DNA of 64,000 nucleotides, taken from the NCBI RefSeq assembly GCF_022581195.2, contig NC_061476.1, forward strand, positions 8,540,098-8,604,097, written 5' to 3'. The position numbers were made by a program, and so were the translations under genes. Shown one piece after another: positions 46,501 to 56,071 of this stretch; positions within the stretch are counted from its first letter, which is position 1; the number at the start of each line of letters is the position of its first letter. The notes under the pieces were generated by a model. The model ran no database searches, was not told the origin of the DNA, and worked only from the letters and a program-made list of their open reading frames with translations. The stretch comes from Helicoverpa zea (lineage: Eukaryota > Arthropoda > Insecta > Lepidoptera > Noctuidae).

Positions 46501-49500
46501 TTAATTTCAGGAGCTATTGAGAGGAAATTTTGAAGAATAGTCTGTCTGTCAGTCGAGTCGGATATAAAAAGTTCACATTTAGAAAGGTTGAGGTCGAGGC
46601 CAATGTCGTGGAATTTATCTCTTAGGAAAACTAAGTCATTAAGAACAGTATCTCTGTTGCCTCCCAGGGTCCCGTCGTCGAGATACCACACGTTAAATTC
46701 AGAATTTAGCTGCCGAATAATTGGGTTAATCGCCAAACTAAAAATCACAGGCCCGAGTGGATCACCTTGTTGACAGCCAACAGCGGATTCTAATAGGTTG
46801 TTCCGATATAATAATTTTGCATTGCCAAAGAAAACTGTAAATTTTGGGTATTTCTTTTTTGACTTCTGCCAGCAAGGTGTCCCTATTCACCGAGTTGAAG
46901 GCGTTCTTGATGTCAACCTTCAGGATGACATCTCCTTTCCCATGATTTAGATAGGTCGACAGGGCGTGTACGGCAGCCTCGCAGCCCCCTTTCGAGCCGT
47001 AACCTAGCTGCAGGGGCTGAAATTTGTCCGAAACTTCCTCACTACAAAATTTAGAGCAGATTTTGGCTACCATACGACGGTAAGTAGTCCCCACGGCAAT
47101 TGGACGAATACCGCCATCCTTTTTGCGCAGAGCACATAGATTGGCTCCGTACAAAACGTCGATGACGGTTTCGTCCACCTTGCCGGAGAGCATAAGGTTG
47201 GTCAGGGCCGTAAGCTCCTTTAAGAGCGACTCACCTGCTTCCCCGGCGCTTGGGCAGGTGAGATCCTTTAGATGTTGCGGACTCAAGCCGTCGAGGCCGC
47301 CACTGTTTTTCTTAAACATCTTCAGTAAAAAATCTGCAAAATTTCCCTAGGTGAAGGAAGTGCCACAAGGTTATATACTGGGCCCTATTCGTTTTACCTC
47401 TGTCGCTTGCTCATGTTTTAAAATACTGATCTGTATAAAAGATGTGTCTGCTAATATTCGAATATATAATATATAAGAAAATATAATATAATACTAGATT
47501 TCGCCTGCGAGTTTGTCTGTGTTCCTATGGAAACTGAGAACCGCACCCGGATAAAAAGCCTTATCTGCATGCCTAAGTCCATCTCACTCAGTCATTTATT
47601 ATTCCAAAACAAATGAATTCAAATTCGCAGTTAATTAAGGGTAATAAAATAAGGATTGATTTTAGGATTAACTTTGGTCACGATCTACTCCCCGCGTGTT
47701 TGAGAATTGATGATGAAGACACGTCTACTGGAGAAGCCGCTGGATGGGGTCGCCTGGGCTACAGGCAGGCTCTGGCTGATACTTTACAAGTTGTAAGCAG
47801 TTTAATATCAGTTTAGTTTACTTATCTCATTAAGTAATTGTGGTGTTACAGAACATCAAAAGTTACTTATAATTGGGTGCTAATTAAACAGGCTTCTTTT
47901 TAATATCATTATTCGCCGCCAGAAATGTATGTTGCCATCTAAATTACTAAGTCAGCCACAATTAATAAAGCGTCGAGCATCTTGATAATACTATCTTAGC
48001 CACGAGTTATCTTCCACCCTAAATACAACTCAGCGTGATGGTTATTTTTTTGCATCTAAATTTGTAGCATGCATTCTAATAGTAAACTTCTTAGATACTA
48101 TTAGATGACATCAGAATATATTTATTTAGTTTCTAATTTTTTAACTCGTACTGAGCATTTTGTTTAAAATATAACACATCCCATATTAATTGACCCAGCA
48201 TGGAAGCAAGCATGCAACCTGCAGCAAGCATGGCTTCTGTCACGGCTCCGGCGCTGCGGGGCTCCGGCGGTCCCATGCGAGATTATCATCGCAGATGGTT
48301 TTCACGCTCACCACCGCAGCTCAGCCGCAGCGGCGAGCCTTAAAACTACCTGCGCCTCAGCTCGCAGGCCGCCTCGCCCCTCCGCGCCTACGCGGTTTTG
48401 AATTGCACTCTAGGGGTAGGGCAGACAAGACTACGTGGAGTCGGTTTTGCAGCGATTCGTTTTCGTCGCTAACTTCAATTTTTAATACAATGTTTTTTAA
48501 TTGAAGGTTATAAATGGCAATATGCTAATTAAAATGAATCCAAATTAAATTCTACCATCAAAAAAAAACGAGCCAAGAAAAACGTTGATCTCGTTTTCTT
48601 GGCTCGTTTTTGTAAAAATGAGGCCGAGTTAGTAAATTAGATGACAATGTATAAATAAGAAGGATAAGTTACAATAATTGATGATCTTTTATTGAAGCTT
48701 TCTAGTAGTTGGCGTTGTAAAAAAGACGAATTAGTTTATATAAAATTAGAAGTTTAATCATGTGTCCAATAAATAATTTTGTGGCTAGACTTATAATTTC
48801 TCCTTATAATTTTAGGCATTTTAACAATAAGACTTAAAAAATCTAATAAACTGATTAAAGTAGGTTTTCAATTTGGGTGTAATTTTTTTTGGCCGACATC
48901 ACAAATCATTAAAAGGGATACAATACAACTTTTCACTTCGTTTGCAGGTCTTTGTTTATTTTGCCACCGACTTCTAGAGCCAAGTGAAAAGTTTTATTGT
49001 GCTCTTTCAGTATTTTGCGGAGTCAGTTTCTATATTTTGTAAATAAGTTAATTTTCTCAGGTGCGCCTTTCGGCGTTCAGCGAAGCTGAATGTTCATCAC
49101 TGTACCCGCCACACAGGCTGTTAGCTCGAGGCTATGACCACGAGAAACAAATGTGCTTCGGGTCTGTGCGAGGGGAAGTCATTGATACTTGCGAGGTATA
49201 CTTGCTGCTATGCTTCAAGAACTTGCACTGTCTCTTAGTATTTGCAATGTTTGTGTAACTTGTAACTTTGAGTTGAATAGACTTCTTCTTATCGAGTGAG
49301 CTAGCCCTAGTGTCAAAGTTTTCTCAAATCCACCTGACGGCTTCTGACTTGGAAATTTAACAACGGCTGCTACTGTTAAGCACTCTGGGATGCCAGCTTT
49401 ATTTGTCCTCCCAGGCTCGAGGGTGTAGCACCAAACATTTCCAGACAACGGGCTGCTTTGTGAAAGCACAAAGCGATGAATAGACTTACCTATAATTGTT

Positions 49501-49789
49501 TACAAGACCTTTATCTAGAGATAAAAAGCTCATATTTGTTAATTTCCTATATCCATAGGGAGACAGCGGTGGACCCCTTCAATACAATAAAGATTTGATT
49601 AGATGCCTCTTCCACATCATTGGAGTGACCTCTTACGGCAAGGACTGTGGCATCCCAGGGTCGGCTGGCATGTACACCAGGGTTTCCCATTACGTACCCT
49701 GGATTGAGAGCATCGTCTGGCCTGAAGAAACTGAAGCGAAAAGAAATAAGGATAATATGTGGCTGGATAAATGGCTGAATCCCAATTAA
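31567..49789 (+). CDS. Clip-domain serine protease, copy 2 (CLIPC-like)
   Basis: Tandem paralogue of the gene at 9678. Exons are 31567-31648, 32155-32237, 33414-33526, 33889-33956, 43817-43980, 44339-44451, 44721-44873, 47666-47792, 49061-49195 and 49559-49789, giving 422 residues. Every splice site and phase is kept and no stop interrupts it, so it appears functional. The signal peptide, six clip cysteines, triad (H201, D250, S349) and S1 D343 are unchanged. By eye there are 13 substitutions against copy 1, four of them around the activation junction: EKSLVL/AVGGRKA here against QESVVL/AVGGREA. Intron 4 is 9.9 kb because of nested transposons; intron 7 holds another retroelement. Confidence 0.93.
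32388..33060 (+). mobile_element. RTE-like fragment in intron 2 of copy 2
   Basis: Same family and truncated type as 3654-4428, closely similar but with a one-base deletion near 32770 that shifts the frame, so the coding part (from DKTKIMFNELVLPEP) is broken. It ends in a TGATGATGATGAT tail. Copy 1 has the empty site (TTGATCTGACAAAGACCCC near 12050). Confidence 0.85.
33605..33853 (-). mobile_element. Truncated SINE in copy 2
   Basis: Counterpart of 12605-12872. The tRNA head is cut within ACTCGAGAGGTGGTGTC: about 190 bp present in copy 1 (about 12853-13040) has been deleted here. Confidence 0.7.
34210..34390 (+). repeat. BEL/Pao 5' LTR
   Basis: Starts TGTTCGGGATACCC and ends AAATTTAACA. Only about four substitutions and one indel separate it from the 3' LTR (about 98% identity by eye), suggesting a fairly recent insertion. 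Confidence 0.88.
34585..34771. mobile_element. Inverted-repeat element in BEL/Pao leader
   Basis: 187 bp, almost all stem: starts CGGCCAGTTTCTTCATC and ends with the complement, flanked by TAA (34582-34584 and 34772-34774). The TWA duplication suggests Harbinger-type mobilisation. Confidence 0.8.
35135..36311 (+). pseudogene. BEL/Pao gag region, broken
   Basis: Begins MTDKESVRKRASCKG. The central part (LPKFSGSYEKWLEFHDTF, ERYDNMRV) is the retrotransposon gag/DUF1759 type. An inverted-repeat element at 35378-35488 interrupts it, and in-frame stops follow near 35857 and 36309. Pieces lie in compatible frames but no intact gag can be read. Confidence 0.85.
35378..35488. mobile_element. Short palindromic element, copy A
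   Basis: About 110 bp, ends CCACTCAGAGTCATTTAATG and complement. The interior is also self-complementary (CTTAGTGAAGGATTTG against GTCACTAAGG). It is related in reverse orientation to 56692-56802. It lies inside the gag coding region. Confidence 0.8.
36332..38465 (+). pseudogene. BEL/Pao zinc knuckle and protease region, broken
   Basis: The zinc knuckle CFNCFRSGHYANRC (CX2CX4HX4C) is near 36360-36400. The aspartic protease signature AVLDSGSTSCLITEKL is near 36661-36708, immediately before an 818-bp insertion at 36721. The Pao peptidase part resumes near 37555 (MGINNSNSL, VDLIIGADVFWDILG). A stop near 38063 and a frame change precede the start of the reverse transcriptase (LRVVFNASSPTTSG). 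Confidence 0.82.
36721..37538. mobile_element. 818-bp inverted-repeat element in protease region
   Basis: The left end AAAGGACAATGGGC and a later TTTGGTACCC...TCCAACAGT block recur inverted at the right end (GGGTACCAAAACGCCCAT through GTCCTTT), giving imperfect terminal repeats of about 45 bp. The surrounding coding text resumes after it. No transposase and no clear duplication were seen. Confidence 0.65.
38466..39009. mobile_element. Harbinger-like MITE inside reverse transcriptase
   Basis: 544 bp, ends GGCCGTGTTTCCACTGACGC and near-complement, flanked by TTA (38463-38465 and 39010-39012). Removing one TTA and the insert restores the reading frame between APTVQDDL and VSIILRF. The interior is rich in GCGGAG and its complement, so the whole element can fold. 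Similar in design to 50161-50744. Confidence 0.88.
39013..41841 (+). pseudogene. BEL/Pao reverse transcriptase, RNase H and integrase
   Basis: This long stretch is open (frame from about 38947, of which the first residues belong to the MITE). The reverse transcriptase has the catalytic HDFYVDDLLSS. An RNase H region has FSDASEIAYGACVYV. The integrase zinc finger is HKKLMHAG with CKKCIACC, and the core shows VDYAGPI, YSDNGTSFVG and the SEAGIKSVK glutamate. It lacks its own start because the protein was a gag-pol product; the upstream breaks make it a pseudogene. Confidence 0.88.
41869..42050 (+). repeat. BEL/Pao 3' LTR
   Basis: Starts TGTTCGGGATACCC after a purine-rich CGGGGGGA tract (likely polypurine primer) and ends AAATTTAACA. 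Confidence 0.88.
42349..42447 (+). pseudogene. Myb/SANT-like remnant of the Harbinger-like element
   Basis: A 32-codon frame starts MENIVKRELSTNFNKSEIRL and continues LTELVAKHRTII before a stop. The pattern FxKxEIxLLxELVxKHxxII resembles the first helix of the Myb/SANT-like DNA-binding proteins that Harbinger transposons encode next to their transposase. It is too short to work; the rest of the domain is gone. Confidence 0.5.
42555..43290 (+). mobile_element. Non-LTR fragment with C-terminal zinc finger
   Basis: Encodes the end of a reverse transcriptase protein: NIRWFDRVRNTEVLREANVG, RRQLRWCGHVLRMPDTRVAK, and a terminal C2H2 finger (CPQCARTFTHKIGYSSHMRAH). An in-frame TAG replaces a Trp codon near 42674 (SAETWT-like block). 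It ends in an (ATT)n tail near 43280. The frame 42765-43238 is open. Confidence 0.8.
43685..43812 (+). mobile_element. Jockey-like tail abutting exon 5 of copy 2
   Basis: Counterpart of 21990-22118, again ending ACTTTGACTTTT directly before the CAG acceptor of exon 5. Confidence 0.6.
44504..44645 (-). mobile_element. SINE 3' fragment in intron 6 (copy 2)
   Basis: Counterpart of 22796-22945, nearly identical, which confirms it predates the duplication. Confidence 0.7.
45115..47340 (-). mobile_element. Non-LTR element with restriction-like endonuclease
   Basis: Inserted in intron 7 of protease copy 2; copy 1 is empty near 23420. The coding region is on the minus strand, with the 3' end in A+T-rich DNA near 45115. 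It is 5'-truncated and has a frameshift near 46810. Target DNA around the junctions was slightly altered. Confidence 0.8.
45177..47319 (-). pseudogene. Reverse transcriptase plus restriction-like endonuclease
   Basis: Piece 1 (47319-46762): GGLDGLSPQHLKDL, RPIAVGTTYRRMVAK, VDIKNAFNSVNRD. After a frameshift near 46810, piece 2 (to 45177) has catalytic VWYLDDGTLGG, then a CHCGEV..HHGLSC zinc finger, RHANINDVIRRAL, GKRPDGMSLFPW and VWDATCVDT. The RPDG and WD residues fit a restriction-like endonuclease downstream of the polymerase, as in R2-group non-LTR elements. I cannot name the clade with confidence. Usual FADD is YLDD here. Confidence 0.78.
48185..48500. repeat. GC-rich interspersed repeat in intron 8 (copy 2)
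   Basis: Same repeat as 24300-24640, with an internal deletion around CACCGCAGCTCAGCCGC. Confidence 0.6.
48563..48611. repeat. Intronic hairpin (copy 2)
   Basis: Same ACGAGCCAAGAAAA stem as in copy 1; both arms are preserved. Confidence 0.6.
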
Positions 49790-50160
49790 CATTGTTATTT
49801 ATACAAAACAAACCCTGAGTTGCTGGAAGTTTATACCACTACTAATGAAAATATTCTGCCCAAAATTATTTTCTAAAGTCACGGTCTGAACACTGTAACT
49901 AAGTGACCGTACTCAATACATATTAAAATAATTTAGTACTTACTTGTTTTATTGTAATCAAGTACATCTAAAATATTACATTTCACATGTAAACCTAATA
50001 TGAAATACCAATCATACGGTATGAAAAAAGTGTGTAAGCATAATAAAACTTACTTTAAGGATAAATAATTCCAAAAATTTACTTTGACCTGTAACTAGCT
50101 TTTACCAGGTTAGTGAAGCTTTGCCACTAAGGTAATGTTTCTACGGACGTGCATACCTAA

Positions 50161-50744
50161 GGCCCGGTATCCACCAAAGCGGAGAGGAGAGGAGACGAGA
50201 GGAGATGTGTTTGAATAAACCCATCCGATTTCGTTATTTCCACATCTCTTCTCCGCTTAGCTTTGGTGGAAATGGGTCAAGCGGAGAGGAGAGGAGATGT
50301 CTCATTTTTCTATAGAATTTTGAGCGAGTGAGCAAGCGGCGCGGCAGAGCGGAGAAGTGTCTAGTCGGGCGGCCGGGCCGGGGACTGGTAGAAATTATTC
50401 CTTGTTACCTTGTAAGATTTATGAAAACTCATCATCAAACTCTCGAAACAGTGTGGCATATTCGCCATGACTGTGACATTTTATATGGTTTCTTATCCAG
50501 AATCTATGCTGCCGTCGATACTTTAAATGTTGAAGAATTAATTGTGTTTCTTCAACCCCTAATTCTTCTTCCTCAAGCAAATTCAGTTATAACTTTTGTA
50601 ACGACATGATGTCTTCCTTTCGTAGACAACATCTCACATCTCTCCGCAACGCATCTCTTCTCCGCTTTGGTGGAAATAACCTGCCAGCTTCGCGGCACAT
50701 CTCCTCTCGTCTCCTCTCCTCTCCGCTTTGGTGGATACCGGACC
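50161..50744. mobile_element. Harbinger-like MITE after protease copy 2
   Basis: 584 bp, ends GGCCCGGTATCCACCAAAGC and near-complement, flanked by TAA (50158-50160 and 50745-50747). The ends run into GGAGAGGAGAGGAGA tracts. A 93-codon open frame inside (50328-50609) resembles nothing I know and may be a transposase scrap or chance. Confidence 0.85.
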
Positions 50745-50794
50745 TAAACGTTGGACACAGGACGGTGCCAACCCGACCGGCAATGAATGAGGGC

Positions 50795-50890
50795 GAACCT
50801 ATGTGCCTATGGGAGGGCCCATAGATTATACACTAATACTGGAGGGCCTATGTTCAGCGGCCTATAGCTCAGAGAATGATGATGACGATA
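50795..50890 (+). mobile_element. Non-LTR retrotransposon tail remnant
   Basis: GGAGGGCCTATGTTCAGCGG, then a short A/T-rich link and GATGATGATGACG: a 3' tail of the RTE-like type. No coding part. Confidence 0.5.
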
Positions 50891-51791
50891 TTTTGTATTA
50901 AAACACCTCTTCTTTGTAATAGAGCTCTCTATTGCAGATGGGCGTGTCCTTACTGGAAGTATTTTATAGATCTCGAATTTGGTACCCATCTGATGTTCCA
51001 TGTCCAATTTTGTTTTATAATTGTATAGGTAATGTTTTTTTTTAATGTTTCAATCAACAATTTAAATGGATAAATAAAAAAATCCTACTTACATGTAAAA
51101 AATATATTATATATCTCGATACCCGTGTACTTCATCAGATAACGTTTAAATTGAAACATTACAAATAGTTGTAGTCATTTATTATTAGGCATATAGCAAT
51201 TATTCACACTTAACATCTGGTAGGTACCTAATTTCCTAGTCGTAGTAAGTATAATTATAGTTGTACATACGGCTTTTAATTATGTTTTATGTAGAAGTTG
51301 AAAAGAAAATTAAATTGAAGTGATAAGTATAATTAACGCAAAATTGAAAACGGACATTTACTTCATTTTGTGCAACCGTGCAAAAGACGACAAGAGACTA
51401 ATATGACCGACAGGGTACGTATCCTTAAATTCCAAAAATATATTCATTATTATGCTTAATGAAAACAAACTCTTATAACTTCTTACTTGATGGATTTAAA
51501 TTAAGTTCAGAGTAAAATAAATTAGTTTTCGACGGATCGAGACCAGGGGATGGTCTTATTAAATCGATAAAGACACAGTTTCGGCAGCAGGCGGGCAATA
51601 AAGGGCATATGTTTTTTTAATAATATTTCGATTAAGTTATTTAAATGAAATAGTTGTATTCTTAGGGGACCGTGAAAGGTGCCGATAAGTACATTTGCAC
51701 GTAACCATGCTGGGTTATTAATGCCCGTTGTTCGACAGGCACACCTCTGCTAACTACCACCCAGGCTGGCTGGAATACAACACTTCATACA
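50891..51791. other. A+T-rich region upstream of the second repeat protein
   Basis: No gene recognised. It should contain the promoter of the gene starting at 51792. An ATG followed after four codons by a gtacgt donor near 51400 was considered as an alternative first exon but gives no signal peptide. Confidence 0.4.
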
Positions 51792-54700
51792 ATGAAAAAC
51801 GTGCCGTTAATCTTGCTGTATCAGGCAGTGGTAAGTTTAATATAATAGGTAATTTATTTCATCCATATTTTTTTTGTAATCACAGCATTTTTCTCTTGCG
51901 CTTACCTGGCACAAGACGGGAGCATACAAAAGTTTATGCACTATATAAGGGCACCAAATTGCGCATCACTGCTGTAACGTGGCAGCTCTGACAACATCCT
52001 GAAAGTGGTATTATACTGAACTGTGGGAATGTGATATACCTCATTCGTATACTGAACCTAAGGGTGTTTATCAGCATCATTGTCCTACCCTTATCCCAAT
52101 TTTATTTGTGATCTATGTCTTCTTCTTTAATTCTCTTCTATCTGCAGTCATCTCACAAGCAATATTCTTTCTCACCATATCCACTTTCACACAATCCATC
52201 CATCGTTACTTTGATAATCCTATTTCACAATATCCATCCACGTTCATACCTAAAACCTTCCTCTCAACTCGTTGTCGGTTAGACTGGAAGCTAACCACAA
52301 ATTTTTTTTAAGGACGCCAAAAATCATCAAATGACCCCTCCCGCTGTGGGTTACCAGCGGTGAGGGAGTGCCCGACTCTCACTGACTCAAAACCGTCTTG
52401 TTCCGACGTAGGCCTTTTATGTACCAGGGCCGCGGTAACCCTTTCGAACAATCCCGCAGCCCAAGTTAGCCCCAACTTAGCTGACAAAAGTCTAGGCAAA
52501 TGACGATTTTCCAGTCTCTGTTGCCAACTCTCAACAAGGGTACCTCTTCCGTTATGCTCACTGCCAAGGCGTCCATAATAAGTAGGACAGGAAATGACGT
52601 AAACAATTATAGGGATCATGCCTTATAGAGCCTCATTTTCACAATTGGTAACCTGAGCACCAGCTTACTGCATCAGACTGACAACGTCAACCATTTTTAT
52701 ATAGGTACTGAAATAACAGTTTAATTTCGTTTCAGTTGATTCTTGTTTGCAAAGAATCTTTATGTCAAGCTGATGAAGCGTGTGAAGAAGCAGGTATAAA
52801 ATATGAAAGAAAAGACATTCATAAAGAAGGTAAATACCATCCAGAAATAAAACGGACTTTGCGAAACGTCTACTTGCGTGGTCAAGACCAGGAAGAGATA
52901 GCAAATATAAGTGTTAACTCTCGTATGGATATCGATGACTGCCTCTGCACGGGTGCCAGGGATTTAAACTTTTTTTGTATTTCCACTAACGACGCCGGCA
53001 ACATCTTTTCTTTAAAATACAATGGCGTAGCAAAGTTTAGCCTTCAAGATATTCTGAAAGCTTACCTAATGTATATTGTCAATGTGAACAGAGGAGTTAA
53101 TCAAAATATTGACATTAATAAATCTACGATGGATCATAATTTCCAAATCAATATGGAGGCATTTAAAAATTTCGATATAAATAAGATCCAATTTGGTTCA
53201 AATACAGGAAATGATGTATTTGACATAACAGGATTCCTAAAATATTTTAATGAAAATAATAATAATAATCAAGCTAATCTGCAAATTCACGGAAATAATA
53301 ATGTAGGTTTTAAACATATCACCGCCCCACACCAGAATATTGATGTGAATCAAAATATTATAAATCAAAATGATGTTGGTGGAAATGAAAATATTTATGT
53401 TGAATATGATAATGGCGGAGGTGCGATAGCTGATGACAGAAGTGCTGTTGTGAACCAAGTTAACCAGTTAATTGCCGGTGTCTTCAAGTCCAAATCTGTT
53501 ATCAATACGAATGCTAATCTCAACTCTCAAATACAGGAGTTTATAAATATCTTAATCAATAACTTAAACCAAAATCAGGGGTACAATTCCGAGTTAATTA
53601 TCACTTCAAACTATGATATAAAAGCTAAACTAGAAGCTTTAAGACAAATTCTAATCGAAGCTACTGCCAACGGAAATGGTAATGTTACTGTTTACACAAA
53701 TGGAGTCCAATTCGATGTGCAAGCTGCTCTTGAAACAATTTCAAATGCTATAGCATCTGTAGAAGAGAAACTACGAGCTGAGGCCGAGGCCAAAACTCAG
53801 GAGCAAAATAATCAAGTTAATCAACAGAACAAACAGAAGGCTCTTGTGAACCAAGTTAACCAGTTAATTGCCAGTGCATTCAACTCACAAACTGTTATCA
53901 ATACGAATGTTGATCTCAACTCTAAAATACAAGAGTTTATAAATATTCTAATCAACAACTTAAGCCAAAATCAAGGGTACAATTCCGAGCTAACTGTCAC
54001 TACATATTTTGATATAAAAACTAAACTAGAAGCTTTAAGACAAATTCTAATCGAAGCTACTGCCAACGGAAATGGTAATTTTATTATTTACACTAATGGA
54101 GTCCAATTCAATGTGCACGCTGCTCTTCAAGCAATTACAAATGCTATGGCGTTTGTAGAATCGAAATTACAAGCTGAGGCTGAGGAGCAAACTAATCAAG
54201 TGAATCAACAGAACCAACAAAGGGCTATTGTGAACCAAGTTAACCAGTTAATTGCCAGTGCATTCAAATCACAAACTGTTATCAATACGAATGTTGATCT
54301 CAACTCTAAAATACAAGAGTTTATAAATATTCTAATCAACAACTTAAGCCAAAATCAAGGGTACAATTCCGAGCTCACTGTCACTACATATTTTGATATA
54401 AAAACTAAACTAGAAGCTTTAAGACAAATTCTAATCGAAGCTACTGCCAACGGAAATGGTAATTTTGCTATTTACACTAATGGAGTCAAATTCAATGTGC
54501 ACGCTGCTCTTGAAGCAATTATAAATGCTATGGCATTTGTAGAATCGAAATTACGAGCTGAGGCTGAGGCTAAAGCTCAGGAGCAAACTAATCAAGTGAA
54601 TCAACAGAACCAACAAAGGGCTGTTGTGAACCAAGTTAACCAGTTAATTGCCAGTGCTTTCAAATCACAAACTGTTATCAATACAAATGTTGATCTCAAC

Positions 54701-55615
54701 TCTAAAATACAAGAGTTTATAAATATTCTAATCAACAACTTAAGCCAAAATCAAGGGTACAATTCCCAGCTAACTGTCACTACATACTTTGATATAAAAG
54801 CTAAACTAGAAGCTTTAAGACAAATTCTAATCGAAGCTGCTAACGGAAATGGTAATTTTGCTATTTACACTAATGGAGTCCAATTCGATGTGCGAGCTGC
54901 TCTGGAAGCAATTGCAAATGCTATAGCATTTGTAGAAGTGAAATTAAGAGCTGAGCAAGTGAATCAGCAGAACAAACAACAGGCAAATATCCAAATCCAA
55001 AGTGGAAAACAAAGCCATTCTAAAAATTCAGCACACCATACCTCCGTGTATCATGGTTCTAGTGGTGGGCAGAGTGTTTTCTATGGAGGCGGTGGATACA
55101 ACTTTGGACAATTTGGTCAAGGTGGATTAGTGGGTGTGGATGGTGGTACACTTGGGGTAATTGGGCTCAACGGTGGAAGTATAATAGGTCTCGATGGAAG
55201 TAACTCGATAGGCATGGGTGGCGGAGGCATGATCTCTGGAGGCTCGATGGGTATGGGCGGCGGAGGTGCGATGGGTATGGGGGGCGGAGGTGTGATGGGC
55301 ATGGGCGGTGGAGGAGCGATGGGCCTAGGCGGCGGTGGTGGGATGGGTTTCAGTGCAGGAGGAGAGATGGGTTTCAGCGCGGGAGGAGGGGTGGATTTCG
55401 GCTCAGGACGAGCGATGGGCATGGGTGCAGGAGGTGCGATGGGCATGGGTGCAGGAAGATCGGTGGGTAGGGGCTCACATGGTTTAAGGGGCTTTAATTT
55501 TGGTTCCATGGGATACGGCAGAAGAGGCCTGATAGAAAATCCACCAAGTGACAGATATATAGAAGACTCCAACTATCAAGATCCTGCAGGGCATTCCCTG
55601 AATAGTCCATTATAA
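51792..55615 (+). CDS. Secreted Asn/Gln- and Gly-rich repetitive protein
   Basis: I do not recognise this protein. Exon 1 (51792-51830) reads MKNVPLILLYQAV with donor gtaag. Exon 2 (52736-55615), after acceptor tttcag in phase 0, continues LILVCKESLCQADEAC, so the join gives a good signal peptide. About 972 residues: a Cys-containing N-terminal part (CKESLCQADEAC, DDCLCTGARD), Asn-rich linker, four repeats of 128-132 residues (about 251-761), then a Gly/Met-rich tail (about 790-945, GMGGGGAMGMGGGG) and a polar end. The repeats alternate predicted helices with QVNQQNQQ linkers. It resembles silk, cuticle or secretion-type structural proteins in composition only. The intron holds retroelement scraps. 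Confidence 0.75.
52090..52290 (-). mobile_element. RTE-like 3' remnant in intron
   Basis: CCTACCCTTATCCCAATTTT, CAATCCATCCATC and TCCATCCACGTTCATACC resemble the 3' portions of the RTE elements at 14271 and 61600. It is decayed. Confidence 0.5.
52318..52470 (-). mobile_element. R1-like 3' end remnant in intron
   Basis: The stretch AGGCCTTTTATGTACCAGGG through CTTTCGAACAATCCCGCAGC matches the 3' end of the R1-like element at 17110-17745 closely, plus a GC-rich terminus with GTGGGTTACCAGCGG that the other copy lacks. Confidence 0.7.
53447..54980 (+). repeat. Four coding repeats of about 390 bp
   Basis: Repeat starts (GTG of VNQVNQLIA) lie at 53450, 53846, 54230 and 54626, periods 396, 384 and 396 bp, all multiples of three. 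Each unit has VNQVNQLIA, INTNVDLNSKIQEFINILI, KLEALRQILIEA, NGNGNF and VESKLRAEAE blocks. Units 2-4 are much more alike than unit 1, indicating recent amplification or gene conversion. Confidence 0.92.
55060..55510 (+). repeat. Gly/Met-rich low-complexity coding region
   Basis: Irregular repeats of GGGAMGMG type encoded by GGCGGAGGTGCGATGGGTAT-like units of about 24-30 bp. It is GC-rich against the A+T-rich upstream exon. The antisense Pro-rich open frame here is a by-product. Confidence 0.85.
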
Positions 55616-56071
55616 TAGAAGCGACTTGTATTAATGTGATGTTACGACTTTAAGACATGGTACTGCTACTTAATACCGAGGTAATCGATATCATTAATCA
55701 TATTGTATATTATCAGAAGCTATATAAATACACTGATGTTAAAAGAACGCTGGCATTTTTAATTAAGTTATACTACTGATTCTTGTTTTCAACTTGACCC
55801 CTCGGTGTCTACTTTACCAAACACAATGGTAAACAGATTGAAATATTACATTTTCACATAAGTACAGGGCTTTGGTCAAAATGCTAGGAATACTAGGAAT
55901 CATGGAACTAAAGTAAAATATGGATAAAATCTGCAATTAATGTAAATTAAGAGAAAATCTAATCGTTGTTACGTGTGTACTTCCATTCATCTTTATACTG
56001 ATTTATAAGCCCAAACCGACTATCAGCCGACTAAAAGTTTGTAGTGTGCGCGTACTCTAACTGAGCTTTAA
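55616..56071. other. 3' flank of the second repeat protein
   Basis: A+T-rich, no gene. No consensus AATAAA was found near the stop codon; TATAAA near 55723 could serve as a variant signal. Confidence 0.35.

Larger units (their letters stand above)
28753..50000. repeat. Segmental duplication, copy 2 (protease gene)
   Basis: Second copy of the segment at 9227-26194. It is longer because of copy-specific insertions: a CR1/Jockey-group element, a Helitron, an RTE fragment, a Harbinger-like element containing BEL/Pao, and an endonuclease-bearing non-LTR element in intron 7. Confidence 0.9.

Noticed and set aside
55117..55572. Minus-strand Pro-rich frame
   Set aside because: Antisense of the Gly/Met-rich tail; composition alone explains it.
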